A stretch of DNA of 64,000 nt from Brevipalpus yothersi (lineage: Eukaryota > Arthropoda > Arachnida > Trombidiformes > Tenuipalpidae), in assembly GCA_003956705.1 (NCBI GenBank), contig QZCP01000002.1, positions 372,114 through 436,113 on the forward strand. Direction: 5' to 3'. Within the stretch, counting starts at the first letter, position 1; the number at the start of each line of letters is the position of its first letter. The notes under the pieces are model-generated. The model was not told where the DNA came from. It saw nothing but the letters and a program-made list of their open reading frames with translations, and ran no database searches. A program made the translations under genes and the position numbers. Of this stretch, positions 45,546 to 57,181 are shown one piece after another.

Positions 45546-48141
45546 AATGGAATCTTGTACACTTTTTTACTTTTTTCATTGAATGAAAGCATGAGAGCAG
45601 ATAGAATAAGTCAAAAAGTAACTGAGCATTGAAATGGTTGATATCATTGAACATTCTGTTGAAGCCTTTTGACCATCACAATTTACACTCTCATGATCAA
45701 TCTTGCTACCAATTCTATGTCCTCTCTTCTCTTCTTCTTTTCCTTCTTCTTCTTCTTCTTCCTCCTCTTTTCAAACTAACTTTCTCTCTTCCGTATTATG
45801 CTCCAGCTTTTCAACTTTTTTCTTCTTCTGTGTGTATGTGTATCATCATGAATGACATACACACATGCCTACATACACAAACTTGTATCAAAGAGCGAGA
45901 TAGAACGAAAATCCGTGAAAATAGGCCAAAATGCTCTCTCTATTTTTCTCTCTCCTCTCAACCAGATAAAGAATACCTGTCGATGACATGCTCTACCAAT
46001 TCATTGATTGATTTACAGTCATACTCTCATGTGTATCTGTGTGTGTAACAATAGGCTCAAACAATCCTAGTGAATGGGCAATTTGAAGAGAAACTACTCG
46101 ATACTTGGATGATTTCAATGAGAAGAGGCTTCAATAGGTGGATAGATAGATATATATATACAGAGAAATACCCTACTGAACATTAAATGGAGCCCATAGA
46201 GAGATGAGAGCACAAAATGAGGTACTACAAATGATATAGAAAACCACTATGAAGAAGAGAGAGAGAGAAAGAAGCTAATTTTGGTGGTGATACATGGTGA
46301 ATCGATATTCATTCTTTTACTGGAAAATTTTTCTCTCTTTCTCTCTTCCTTCAAAAATGGAATCAAACACACCATATCAAAAAGTATTACCACAGATCAG
46401 AATACACTTATATGTATATACATGGTGGAATACACTAGACTACTCGACCAATGGTCAGTGTAAATGGATGATTGAGTTTTATTTTTCTCACGCAATACTT
46501 TCTCTCTCTCTCTCTCTCTCTCTCACCACAAGTTCATAATATCAATTCAAATTATTATTTTTCTCATCTACATTGCCCTTTTTGAAATATAATTTTTGTG
46601 TGTGTGTGTATATGTGTATGCTCAAGGTAGATGGATGTATCAGGAAGTGGGATGAGTGGCGGTGAGATATGAATTGAGAGGGAAAAAGGTATGAATGATG
46701 ATCAAATTTATTTAATTGAGAGTTGAGAGAGAGAGAGAGAGAAAATTTTTCACTCACCATTTTACTATTAATCTCATGGAAGTGAACTTCACATACTTTA
46801 TCAACTACATCTTCACTTTCGAATGTTACAAAACCAAAACCTGCAAAAGTGTAGATAGATACAATTAAAATATATACATACATACATATACATATGAATT
46901 ATAAAATCAAGGTTTTGGAGATTCATTCACACACATAATTCAAGGGAAAAATTTTTGTCACCATCATTATATTATTTGAGTGTGTATAAGTAAGAGTGTG
47001 ATTAAAGTGTTAGAATGTAACCTAAAAGTCATCGATGAAAGCAATATCTCTATGAAAGTATTCATTGGAGGAAAGAATTTTTGGTAAAAATTGCGTAAAA
47101 GCTAACCAAAATTAATTTAAGCTTACATTTTTGATTCGAGGAATGGTAAAAAATGCAAATATTCATTCAATTGCAGCCAAAAAAGAAGAGTAAATCTCAA
47201 TTGACTTTCAATCAAATCAAGTTTCAAAAGGATTGAAAAAGAAGAATATTCGAATGTGTGTAGTTTGGTCGATTATAGTCAACATTAATCGTTCAAGTGT
47301 GTCAGTTAGATTTGGTAATGATCTTTCGCTTCGAATAGCTTAATATATGAACTGACAAATTCATATTTCATGCTCCTAGCTGACCTCGAGCCCTGAAAAT
47401 ACAGCTGATAGATTCATCTTCCCAGAAGAGAAAGAGAGAGGAAAAAGGGCCTAAATTTGAAATTTGAGATGCTCAGGGAATCCAAGGGCTTGCTAGAATG
47501 AGGGAAAGAAAAAGTATTCCCACCATAGAATGAGTTCAGTTGGTGAGCTCACAAGTGATAATAAATTTCATCAAGTTTCTTGCTACTCCTGCTGACCACC
47601 CTAATGCATGATGTATATATATCGATTCAATGCAAATATCTAAAGTTCAAAATAAATCTGACCAGATTGGGTTATCGAAAAAAAAGAAGAAAAAATCGAT
47701 TTTAAAGGCTACAAAGTTTTGGATCTTTTATATTTTCTTTCATAGAAGCCTTTCGAACGATACATGTAGCATTTCATGATATGTGGCGATGAATGAAATA
47801 TTTCACTTGGAACCAATAAAAGTAGGCATCCAAAAATAGGGTGGCAGCAATAATAATGATAAAATTACTCACCTCGATGGCGATTTGTTTGCTTGTCAAA
47901 CATTAACATGGCATCTTCAATTCGTCCGAATTGAAGAAAATAGTTTTTAACATCTTCCAATGTTGTGGCCGCTGAAAGTCCACCAACAAATACTTTTTTC
48001 GTCCTTGTAACCATTTTAGGATGGGCTCGCTTGGGAAACGCAATTTTAGGATCTATTTTTTTACCATCCAATTCATGAGGTCCATTTGTCAACACTTTAT
48101 CCACACTGGAGGGATCAGCGAAAGTTACAAAACCAAATCCT
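33536..48141 (-). CDS. msi: Musashi-family RNA-binding protein, 3' part (4 exons in window)
   Basis: Exons in transcript order are 48141-47873, 46840-46758, 38715-38637 and 33747-33536. They are joined by GT-AG introns with consistent phase and end in TGA. The first exon opens with the second half of RRM1 (RNP1 GFGFVTF, then VDKVL), the linker ELDGKKIDPKIAFP and the start of RRM2 (RNP2 KVFVGGLS). The second exon completes RRM2 (GFGFVTFESEDVVDKVCEVHFHEIN). The third gives VECKKAQPKEVM and an RG-rich stretch. The last gives FPGFPAAYANYAGRGGYPYTFGTYPFAGM and a short alanine-rich end. These strings are hallmarks of Musashi/Rbp6 proteins, which bind UAG-containing mRNAs and control translation in stem and neural cells. 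The 5' coding exons with RRM1 RNP2 were not found up to 64000, so the gene continues beyond the window. Whether it is the msi or Rbp6 paralogue is not resolved. Confidence 0.92.
34931..34988 (+). repeat. (AG)n microsatellite, 58 bp
   Basis: This is an uninterrupted AG tract in the Musashi last intron and would be (CU)n in the Musashi pre-mRNA. Confidence 0.95.
35196..35242 (+). repeat. (GA)n microsatellite, about 47 bp
   Basis: This is an uninterrupted GA tract in the Musashi last intron, about 210 bp from the one at 34931. Confidence 0.95.
36659..36702 (+). repeat. (CT)n microsatellite, 44 bp
   Basis: This CT tract has opposite polarity to most of its neighbours. Another 31-bp CT tract lies at 36966-36996. 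Confidence 0.95.
38236..38268 (-). CDS. msi: Candidate 33-nt in-frame cassette exon of Musashi
   Basis: On the minus strand a 33-nt stretch is bounded by AG (CCTCTAAAAG) and a good donor (GATG|GTAGGTAT). Entered with the single G left by the upstream exon, it reads DLLWPLGPVTD and again leaves one G, so it can be included or skipped without changing frame. The acceptor's pyrimidine tract is weak, as is common for regulated exons. No family memory supports this peptide, so it remains a sequence-based prediction. Confidence 0.4.
38637..38715 (-). CDS. msi: Musashi exon: KAQPKEVM motif and RG-rich segment
   Basis: 79 nt. The acceptor is TTATCCAG and the donor AGAG|GTAAGA. It encodes VECKKAQPKEVMMPNNVAG followed by RGRGTGR and leaves one G. 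Both the terminal exon and the candidate 33-nt cassette exon accept this phase. Confidence 0.93.
39014..39039. other. Assembly gap (26 N) beside a GA tract
   Basis: The run of N directly abuts a (GA)n tract that continues to 39092. The true length of this microsatellite is therefore unknown, and the distance between Musashi exons may be misstated. Confidence 0.98.
39041..39092 (+). repeat. (GA)n microsatellite at the assembly gap
   Basis: At least 50 bp of GA remain to the right of the gap. The left part was probably lost or collapsed in assembly. Confidence 0.95.
39771..39838 (+). repeat. (AG)n microsatellite, about 67 bp
   Basis: This is an uninterrupted AG tract in the 8-kb Musashi intron. 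Confidence 0.95.
41575..41885. mobile_element. Mariner-type MITE, 311 bp, flanked by TA
   Basis: The element starts CAGGGTGGGCCAAAAGTTT and ends with the exact reverse complement. It is flanked on each side by TA (41573-41574 and 41886-41887), the target duplication of Tc1/mariner elements. The two arms pair for about 125 bp with only a handful of mismatches, around a centre of about 60 bp, so almost the whole element can fold into one hairpin. It is far too short for a transposase and shows none, hence a non-autonomous MITE. CAGGGTGG-type ends are typical of mariner. The low arm divergence suggests recent insertion or amplification. Confidence 0.9.
42889..42928 (+). repeat. (TC)n microsatellite, 40 bp
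   Basis: This TC tract is followed only about 120 bp later by a GA tract of 32 bp (43048-43079). The two could pair as a hairpin in the transcript. Confidence 0.95.
45495..45543 (+). repeat. (AG)n microsatellite, about 48 bp
   Basis: This AG tract lies in the Musashi intron just after a short word (CTTTCACATGTGGACATG) that also occurs near 44946. Confidence 0.95.
46758..46840 (-). CDS. msi: Musashi exon: RRM2 C-half
   Basis: 83 nt. The acceptor is CTTTTGCAG and the donor AATG|GTGAGT. It encodes GFGFVTFESEDVVDKVCEVH through NSKM and ends in phase 0. The following exon continues with VECKK as in all Musashi proteins. Confidence 0.95.
46841..47872. other. Musashi intron inside RRM2 (1.03 kb)
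   Basis: This is AT-rich and comparatively free of microsatellites, unlike the flanking larger introns. Nothing else was seen. Confidence 0.6.
47873..48141 (-). CDS. msi: Musashi exon: RRM1 C-half, linker, RRM2 N-half
   Basis: 269 nt. The acceptor is TTCTAACAG and the donor CGAG|GTGAGT. It enters in phase 2 (one base completing an arginine codon) and leaves one G. It encodes RNP1 of RRM1 and RNP2 of RRM2 and ends at QTNRHRG, the usual Musashi splice position just before RNP1 of RRM2. Confidence 0.95.
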
Positions 48142-49564
48142 CTGTTAGAATTGAGTGGATAGAAGAGGAAGAGAGAGAGAGAGAAAAAAATACATTAGCT
48201 ATATTGTTTGACATTTGGGAAGGAATACATTGGAAGAAAGAAAGAAAGAAAAAGAGAGAGAGATAGGAAGGGAATACCACTTAACACACGAGAAATATAT
48301 TTATTTTTTCGCCTAATAAATATGAAGATGTATTCAGATTGTGTAGTATGAAGCTAAGTTCGATATATATATATGTGTGTATATATATATATGTTCAGTC
48401 AAACAACAATCGAGTAAAAGTAATACACGAATCAAACAGTGGAGCAAACAATTGAGGTCAAGTAAGAATGTCCTTCGGTAGTAATAGTAGTGTTGTGTCC
48501 AGTAAAAACATCAAGAGGAAAAAAGGAAGACCGAAATAAAAGCCAATGTATGTATATTGGTGAATATTTGGCTTGGGAATTGGGAAGAAAAAAAAATATC
48601 TCTCATCCCATGTACTGGGTTTCATGGTATACTTTTTGAAAAAAAATATATATATACTTGTGTAGCTGATTGTGGACGATGGAGAGATTAGGAATACTCA
48701 AGATGATTCTACTACAAGAACTTGCATGATTTCACTTGACATTAAGGATGTCGATTTGAGAATCGAAAGCCTTTTTTCTTTTTCTTCTTCTGCCATTCAT
48801 GTGATTGAAAAGTTAAACAATCGAGAGAAATATGAAACAAATAACATTAACCAAAGATTTTTTCTTTTCTATCGTCAGAAAAGATCAGAAAATTGAATTC
48901 AAAATAGTTTGACAAGTGCAATCATGAATGTCAATGAATACTAGAAATATATAGTCAATAATACTTGAAATGAAACTTCAGGTGCTGATTGAAATGTGAT
49001 AATGAGCGCATCAAATTGATTTGGATAAAATTTTATTGTGGAACAGTGTTGAATAAAAGCAAATCAATCAACACCGAACATCCCAATTCAAGTTATCCAA
49101 ATCAAATTGAATCGTAATCAATACAAGATTGATTAACTTTCAATCCGGGATCTCAACATAAACATGTGGACATCGAATCAAGCTGATCAAGCAGCAAAAG
49201 AAAAAAAAAAGTTTCCATACCAGAACCTCTACTGTACATACACACACACACAAACAAATACAATGTTTAGAGTGAAAGTAAGTCTTCGAGAATGGACATT
49301 CACGAATAAAACGAATTAGAATGATCAATGATGATTACAATTGTTTCTATCTCCCCTGTCTGTGTGTGTATGTGAGAGTCTTTCATTGGAAGATGAGAAG
49401 AAAAAAAGACAAATGAACAAACAAACATCAAGTGGTCATCGCACTTGATGTGAATATATATCCACTGGAAGAAGAATAGTGGGTAAATATCCGGTCATTC
49501 TGAACTTGTGGTCACTGAGTGTGTATGTGTGTATATATGTATATTTATATTTATGTGGTCATGA

Positions 49565-49566
<2 letters not shown>

Positions 49567-49638
<72 letters not shown>
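49567..49638 (+). repeat. (AG)n microsatellite, 72 bp
   Basis: This is an uninterrupted AG tract followed by a G run, in the long Musashi upstream region. Confidence 0.95.
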
Positions 49639-49643
<5 letters not shown>

Positions 49644-50005
49644 AGAAAGATTGAAGACCACTTTGAGATTGACTAATTTGCTGACCATGATGGACAAGAA
49701 TAAATGATAATCTTTAGCCTCATATCACAAACAGTTTTATCATGCATACTTGTGTGTGTTTATGGCCATAAAACACACACACACATGTATATATATACAC
49801 GATGAAAAGAGTTAGGCAACAAAAACCGCTCATCATTGACCATTCATAGTCATCGAAGTGGCCACTATCTGTGGAATTATCTACCGTGCCTCATGGGATA
49901 GTCTACTGTAGTTCAATGGTAAGAAATCGGAAGCGGAAATATAGTTTACTCAGGTGGAAGATTGTGCAATCGTGTGGATGATGCAAGACGAATAAAGTTC
50001 CAAGC

Positions 50006-50053
<48 letters not shown>

Positions 50054-50967
50054 TGAGGGAATTTCAGCGGGAAAGAAGATAATATTAATGAACCAACATT
50101 GAATATTGAGCCCAATTGTTTTGTGATATCATATGAGCACATATACTCACAAATTAATCAGTCAAAACAGTAATGATGCTATTGTTGATTGTGATATGCA
50201 AATGAATAATGATTCATAATTCATTATTTGTATACACCTCATCGGGGAGAGAAAGAGAAAGTGAAGAAGAATGAAGCATTTTGAAGAGAAGAAGAGAATA
50301 TGTCTCTCTTTCTCAAGGAAATATCATTATCATGATGAAAAGAAGAGTTTGTCAACATCTCATTTGAAAATAACAGTAAATAACTTTGGATCGTATACCT
50401 ATGAGAAGTATGAATGTAGAAGTATAGTGTGGTGAGGATGGAATGGTGGACATGTTAAAGTGTGGAAAATTTATTGTTCAGAAGATTTTTTTGTCGGACT
50501 TTTACCCATTCCAAAAGATACCTCCAAAGAAAACCGAAGAAAATGAAGAGGTCACACTAGCATTTCCTATCTTCTTCTAACCTTGCTCTACCTTGATAAG
50601 ACTGCTTCTTCCGGTCTTTCAAGGTCCTCAATTCCTCTTCTCAGTGGCTAACTTTTTATATTCTTTTCCCAATTTTACACCAGGAGATATCACATTCCGA
50701 TGTGCACACTATGAATACAATTTTACTTCAGATCACTTTCCATTACTCGTGGATAAATTTTGTCCTCTTCTTTTACCCACTTTATTCCAAGAGCTTATGC
50801 GGTTTGATGCTCTCTCTGTTTGAAATTTTTTCTCTCTCTCTCACTCTCAAAATCCTTCGTTTATCTTTGGGCAATCAGATTGTTGTTGTTAAAAAGAATG
50901 TCTCTGGATCACATTGGGACTGTTTTTGTCATCATTTGTCATTCTGGTCACGAGATTGAATGTTCTA

Positions 50968-51014
<47 letters not shown>

Positions 51015-51964
51015 CTCTCTCTCTTACTTTCTGTGCCTTGATCGTTTTCTGCTTCAAAAGTGAGCACACACACAAGAATAGATGAGTGAAATAGATGAGA
51101 AAGTAAGAGAAAAAGAAAGAAAATCAGCTTGTTTTGGAAGAGGATAGAGAAAAGATGCTGAGAGAATGTTGAGAATGTTGGAATAGAGAGGGATATAAAG
51201 AAGGAACCACTGAGATAACTCAGTATGCGCGTGTATGTGTAGAGGATAGAAACAAAATCGGTTTTCCATCTCAAAATTGGTTCCCAATAAAAATGCATGA
51301 TTTGTTTTGGATGACTAGTAGATTTGTAAACGAGTATTTAAATTTTTTTTCTCCTCTCTCTCAGCATCTTCTTCAACATGATCTTTCTATATCACACACA
51401 CACATGTACAGGCACTCAAACTCGAATGTATAAATGTATTTATATATATCTTTCATGGGGCCATTTAGCAATTGAAAATTGAACTTTTCACCATAAAATC
51501 GTATATTATGGTAATGACCGTAGCAAAATCGTACATGATGTGGTGCAAAGAATGGATGAGAGAGAGAGAGTGGAAAAAAGGATGTAAAGAAGCAAAATCG
51601 AGAGCAAAGTGAACATTGTCATTGATCGTTCCCATCAACATGATCATCATCAGTTACTTCATTGCCACCTCTTCAGAAGTTTGCTCTGTATCTCCCTTTC
51701 TCTTTCTTTTTCTTCTCTCTTTTCCTCTTCCTCTTCCATGGGAAGCTGGAAAATATATGGGAAGAAAACATCGCACACCGATCAACAATTTATCCTTGGA
51801 GACCTCGCCTTTTCCTTCTTTCTACGCTACTTTTCTTTTTACCGTTATATTCAATATCATAGAACGCTCTTGACTGAGAATTTTCATTTTGATTTCATGG
51901 GGAAAGGAAGAGAAAGAGTAAGCAAAATTCCTAGACTGGAAAATGTTCACCAAATCATGAATCT

Positions 51965-51966
<2 letters not shown>

Positions 51967-52029
<63 letters not shown>
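51967..52029 (+). repeat. (AG)n microsatellite, 63 bp
   Basis: This is an uninterrupted AG tract. Confidence 0.95.
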
Positions 52030-52031
<2 letters not shown>

Positions 52032-53644
52032 TGTCTTTTGACTTTTATGTGTATTGAATACCTTTTGGCTTCTTTGATTTTTTTATTTGAAAATAAGCCA
52101 CATACAAACACTGTTCATTTCACATCTCTCTCTCTATCTCCTCTTCTTCCACTCATTTTTTGATTTTTGAAACTTTCTAACCATTTCAGGGAAAAGAGAA
52201 AGAGATTTAGGTCACATAATATATTATATGATATATTCTGTTCAATGCGAAGGAATTTTAATCATCTGAGCTCAATTCATCGTGCTCATTGTAATATGAA
52301 ACTGAGAGTTATGGGGGGCATGAATTGAAATAACTAACTTTTCTCAAAATTGAAAGCAAATAGATGGAGCACTTACTTCTTATCAATTATGAGGTGAGAA
52401 TTGCTCAAATTTACATCATTTTTTTCTCCAAAACCAATGTTCAAAGTATACATTTATCATAGTCTGCCTGTATAAACACTTTTTTTGGTTTATTCAACAA
52501 AAGCACTTGACAATCTTGACTCAAGATGAGAATCAAGAGCAAGTTTACGGTTAAATAATAAGATGACTGTATTCCCATGGACGCATTTTTGAGAGCATCT
52601 CTCTATCTAACTTGTTAAAGTGTATATGCAAAAATAAGCTCAAGTAGAGGTATTTGATGATGATAACATTGAACGAAAGCGAAAGAAAAGAAGAAAGATG
52701 ATGGTTAATGAAAAAATTGCTAGGCTGAAAGATGAGTGTATATGGTGAGAGAAAAGAGATGAGGATGAGAGTGTGAAAGTTTGGATGAAGATATTCTCTT
52801 GAGCTCATTACTTTCACTCTCTTGATCATACATCTACATGGATCCATGGATGAGAGAAAGAGAAAGGAAGAAAGAAAGAGAGAGAGACTAAAATTGTCGT
52901 AAATCCGGGCAACAAAAGATGAAGATTGTGAAACACATACTTTCTTTCTTCCTGATCTTAAATTTACTGTTTATCATTCTTGTGGCACACACGCACATGG
53001 CACACGGTGTATATGGTATATAGAAGATGTAGTTCAGTATATAGCATGAGTAAGATGTATTTAGGAGAGCGAATGAAATCAGATTGATGATGTGAGAAGA
53101 TTATGATGATGCAAGCCTGATGAAGAAGATGACAAGGAAGATAATGGTGATCGTTCTTCTTCTTTGCTCTGTCCGCATCTTTTCCTCTTTACACTCATCT
53201 TCATCGCTTGTACTACTTTTGGCTCAAGAGAAGGAAAGAGAGAGTGAATGTGTGTGTGTGTGTGAGAAAGCCCTGTTCACCGGAAAATGATGATTTTGGA
53301 AGGACCAGAATAAAGGCAAGCAAAAAACAGCATACACACACATATATATACCGAGACACTTGAAAGCTTGTTGGGACGAAAGCAAGCATGATGCAAGATA
53401 AATTGAAGATCGAGAGGAAAAAGATGTGGAGAAAGAGGCAAGAGAGGTGGTGATGAAGATGAGTCTGTTGATGGGTGGGAAAATCGTTCCAACATTTTAA
53501 TTAAAGGAGATAGATAGAAAGAGAGACACTGGTAGAGAGAGAGAGAGAGACAGAAAATAATCGCAAAAGTGAGTAAAAGCAAGAGCTAAAGTAAATGAGA
53601 TTCTGCTTCAGTCAGGCATGCATTGGAATCAGAGAGGACCAAGT

Positions 53645-53687
<43 letters not shown>

Positions 53688-54048
53688 AATGATCCAGGAG
53701 AGAGAGAGAGGTGATGATGATACCAGGGGAAATGGTACATGAAGTCGAGCTGGAAAGCAGATGAATACTTTCAAGGGAGGAAGAGAGAAAAAGTGAAGGA
53801 TGAATTACGATAAAAGAGTGGAAAAGATGAGAACAAGTGGGATGATGCTCACTGAATTAACATCATCACTGAGTGATGCGGCGACGGATGCTGTGGGTAC
53901 AAACGTTCAGGACAATTGAAAGAGGTTACACGCAATCATCATAATCATCAAGCGAATAAGGGAGAAGAAGATGTTCTCTCTTTCTCTTTCTCTTTCTTTT
54001 TCACATATCCTCTCTAATGTGGAGCGGATGATCTTGTAGATGTGGTTA

Positions 54049-54051
<3 letters not shown>

Positions 54052-54127
<76 letters not shown>
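54052..54127 (+). repeat. (GA)n microsatellite, 76 bp
   Basis: This GA tract lies only about 230 bp from an 82-bp tract of opposite polarity (54360-54441), forming a potential long inverted pair. Confidence 0.95.
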
Positions 54128-54131
<4 letters not shown>

Positions 54132-54355
54132 AAGATTCTCCATGCCTTAAAGCAGTGAATGAATTCTTTTTAACCAGACAAAGAATATGCTTTTATCAGG
54201 CTCAACACTCTTTCTATTCTTTAATCTCTTTTGAAGGTGATAAGCAGCCCAGTAAGGCATAATCATTTCACTCTTACGAAAAATATTCCCATACACCACA
54301 GCCGGGTGGTCCAAAGCTTCTTCTTACTTTAACCATAGCCATTCTCCCCCAAGAC

Positions 54356-54359
<4 letters not shown>

Positions 54360-54441
<82 letters not shown>
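54360..54441 (+). repeat. (TC)n microsatellite, 82 bp, longest in the window
   Basis: This is the longest uninterrupted dinucleotide tract here. With 54052-54127 it could form a stem of about 75 bp in RNA or DNA. Confidence 0.95.
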
Positions 54442-54443
<2 letters not shown>

Positions 54444-56026
54444 ATCACTCACTTACTCTTCTCCCTCTTCTCCAGCCAATCTAGGGATAATTTGCATCCT
54501 CCCGGAAAGTGGAATTAATTTTTTGATGAAAAGCTGATAATTAAGAAACAATCTAAGCAAATGAGGTGGTTTCAGGCATCATAATCAGGAGCAGCTTGAG
54601 CTCACTATTAAGTGTGAATAACGATACACATACACACACACATAATACAAGCCATATGCTGTATACAGTCTAGCCAGATGAATGAAGAATGTATACAATA
54701 TTTTTCAAAATATTGTGAGCATGTGTATATGTAGCCTTGTGTTTGTATATACACACACTATCAAGCCTTGTCAACTTCATTTCTCTTAAATATATTCTCA
54801 CTCACAGAATACTCTGTGAGTGTATATGATACTCAACAGTTCACAAGAGCAAGTATCAGTGGCGTCAAGGTTCATGGAGAGAGTTGAATCTAAAGAGGAA
54901 GGATGAAGAGCATATACAGAAAAAGAGAGAGAGAGTAGGGAATAAAGCCCATAGAAAAAGTAATGAGTATTGCTCATGGTGTGTAGATGATGGATTGTGA
55001 GAAAAATTGATTAGAAAGTTAAAGTTGAAGTGAACAACAAACCAGTCAAATATATATGTGAAAATTTTGATGGAAAATGTGAAGAGGTTGATCGTATTTT
55101 TGGTGTTAGAATAGATCCTGGAATATTGTAATTTTTCAATGTTCTGTCTGGAATATTTTCTCTCTCTCTTTCTCTCTTCCCCTTGTTGAGTCTTGGTTGA
55201 TTGTGATCAGAGTTCATTTACACTTTTATTTCTTCTAGTCTATGAATTTTCACGTTCTGTGGAAAATTCCACTCTAAATAATTCATTCGCTGAAGGGTGT
55301 ATATATATATGTATATGAATCATGCGCTCAATTATCTTCACCTTCTTTTTCCTCTTCAAAATTCTTCGTTCAAATTCTCTCTCACTCTCTCTTCAGATTA
55401 TCATAAGAGTGAGAGTATTTCTTCCAGTGTATTCTGATAAAAGAGTTTAATTCTCACCCAGATAGATTACATCTATTGAAATTCAAGCGGAAATAGGAAT
55501 CAAATCCCATTCTTGTGGATAAATGGGAAAGAAATGGATGAAAAGAGAAGATCGAAGGAAAGAAAAAAAAGGTATCTAACTTTCACAAGTTTCATTGTGT
55601 ATGCCTGATGAAAAGGATCAAAAGAAGATCCGAAGCAAACACAAAAATGTCTGTGGCGGGAATACTTTTTCTTTTTCTCTATCTCTCTTGTACATTGTTG
55701 AAATGATAGAGAGAACTCGATTCTCAATCTCACGTTCTCACTTCATCTCTCTCTTTGCTGGATGTTTCGAAATTGAATCTCATGATTGACCACTCGATTT
55801 GATCGGAGGAAGAGTCACACATAGAAATATACACACACACCAAGAAGCAAGTCAAAAAGAGATAGATAGAAAGAATCAATGTACAAAGAAACTTTTCTTG
55901 GGAGGACAATATCATGTCGTATATTTACAGTCACACTTTGCCTATTCCTGCGTATTTCTTCCTTATATATGTGTGACTAGATTCTCTTCAATCTCATAAA
56001 CTCATCTTGCTTGTATTCTTCTCTTT

Positions 56027-56075
<49 letters not shown>

Positions 56076-57133
56076 CCCTTCTTTCTTCCACACTCAATCA
56101 ATATTACCAGACAAGCGAAAAATTTTAGTCTCACAATGATGCATCATTGGATTGTTCAATTTCAAAATCTTCCTCTTATTCCTCTTTTTCTTCTCTTTTC
56201 CATCTCTTCATGTTCATTCCCCACACTTTTGCCTTTCAAATGCTTATATACAACATTCTTTCTATCTCTTTATATGTCCTGTTTAGTCTTTCTACTTCTC
56301 TTTCTCTCTCTATCTTTCTTTCTTTTCTCATTGGCATGATTTGAGGTTCACACACATATTGGATGGGCTAAGAAGGATGAAAATCCGTGTGAGAAGGCTC
56401 GGATGAGGCCATTTTTCTCTGTGAATAGAGCATTGTTTCCGGTATCATTAACTGAGAGCTTCCCATACAATTGGAGATGCATGATGTTTCGCCCGGAACA
56501 CGAAACTCCATTTGGTGAATGGTATTTTAGTGGGTATTTTCTACCATCCACATCTCATCCAGATCAATCTCACATCGATTGGTGGCCAAAGTGAAGATAG
56601 TGAAGATAGTAAGAGAGGAAGAAGAAGAAGAAGAAGTGATTCAGTGGAGGCCAAAGGGAAGAAAAAGAAGAAAAAGATGCCCAAAATTGATGAAAGAGGT
56701 GAGGTGAATGGTGGAGAGATAGAGAGAGAAAGATAGAAAATACCATGTGTGAGAGAGAAAGAAGGAATAAGATGTGATGAGAAGAATAGAAAAGATTCTG
56801 ACCAAAGCAAAAAAGGGTGTAAAAGTGGAAAGCAATAATGATGAAGATAGCAGAAAGGAAGAGAGAGAGAGAAAGAAAGATAAAAAGAGAAGAATCTACT
56901 ATCATCAATGATTGCCGGGTGATTAATGATCATCTCAAAGGACTATTCGTGATTCTTTGCTATCAAAGTATCTGAATTTTTGGATTCCCTTCTCGCTTTC
57001 TCCTTCCCTCTCTTTCTCTCCTTTTTTCCCAGATTGACACTGGTCAGTATGTGTCAATTACTTCGACAAATGGTTTTGGTTTGATGAATCAACCGGATTA
57101 TGGGCCCAAAAACATTCAGTATGAAGATAAACA

Positions 57134-57181
<48 letters not shown>

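Larger units (their letters stand above)
38716..46757. other. Musashi intron between RRM2 and the KAQPKEVM exon (8.0 kb)
   Basis: Simple-sequence-rich intron with GA tracts at 39041-39092, 39771-39838, 43048-43079 and 45495-45543, a CT tract at 42889-42928, the assembly gap at 39014-39039 and the MITE at 41575-41885. No other gene was recognised. An 11-nt sequence with good splice signals at 40510-40520 is out of frame. Confidence 0.6.
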
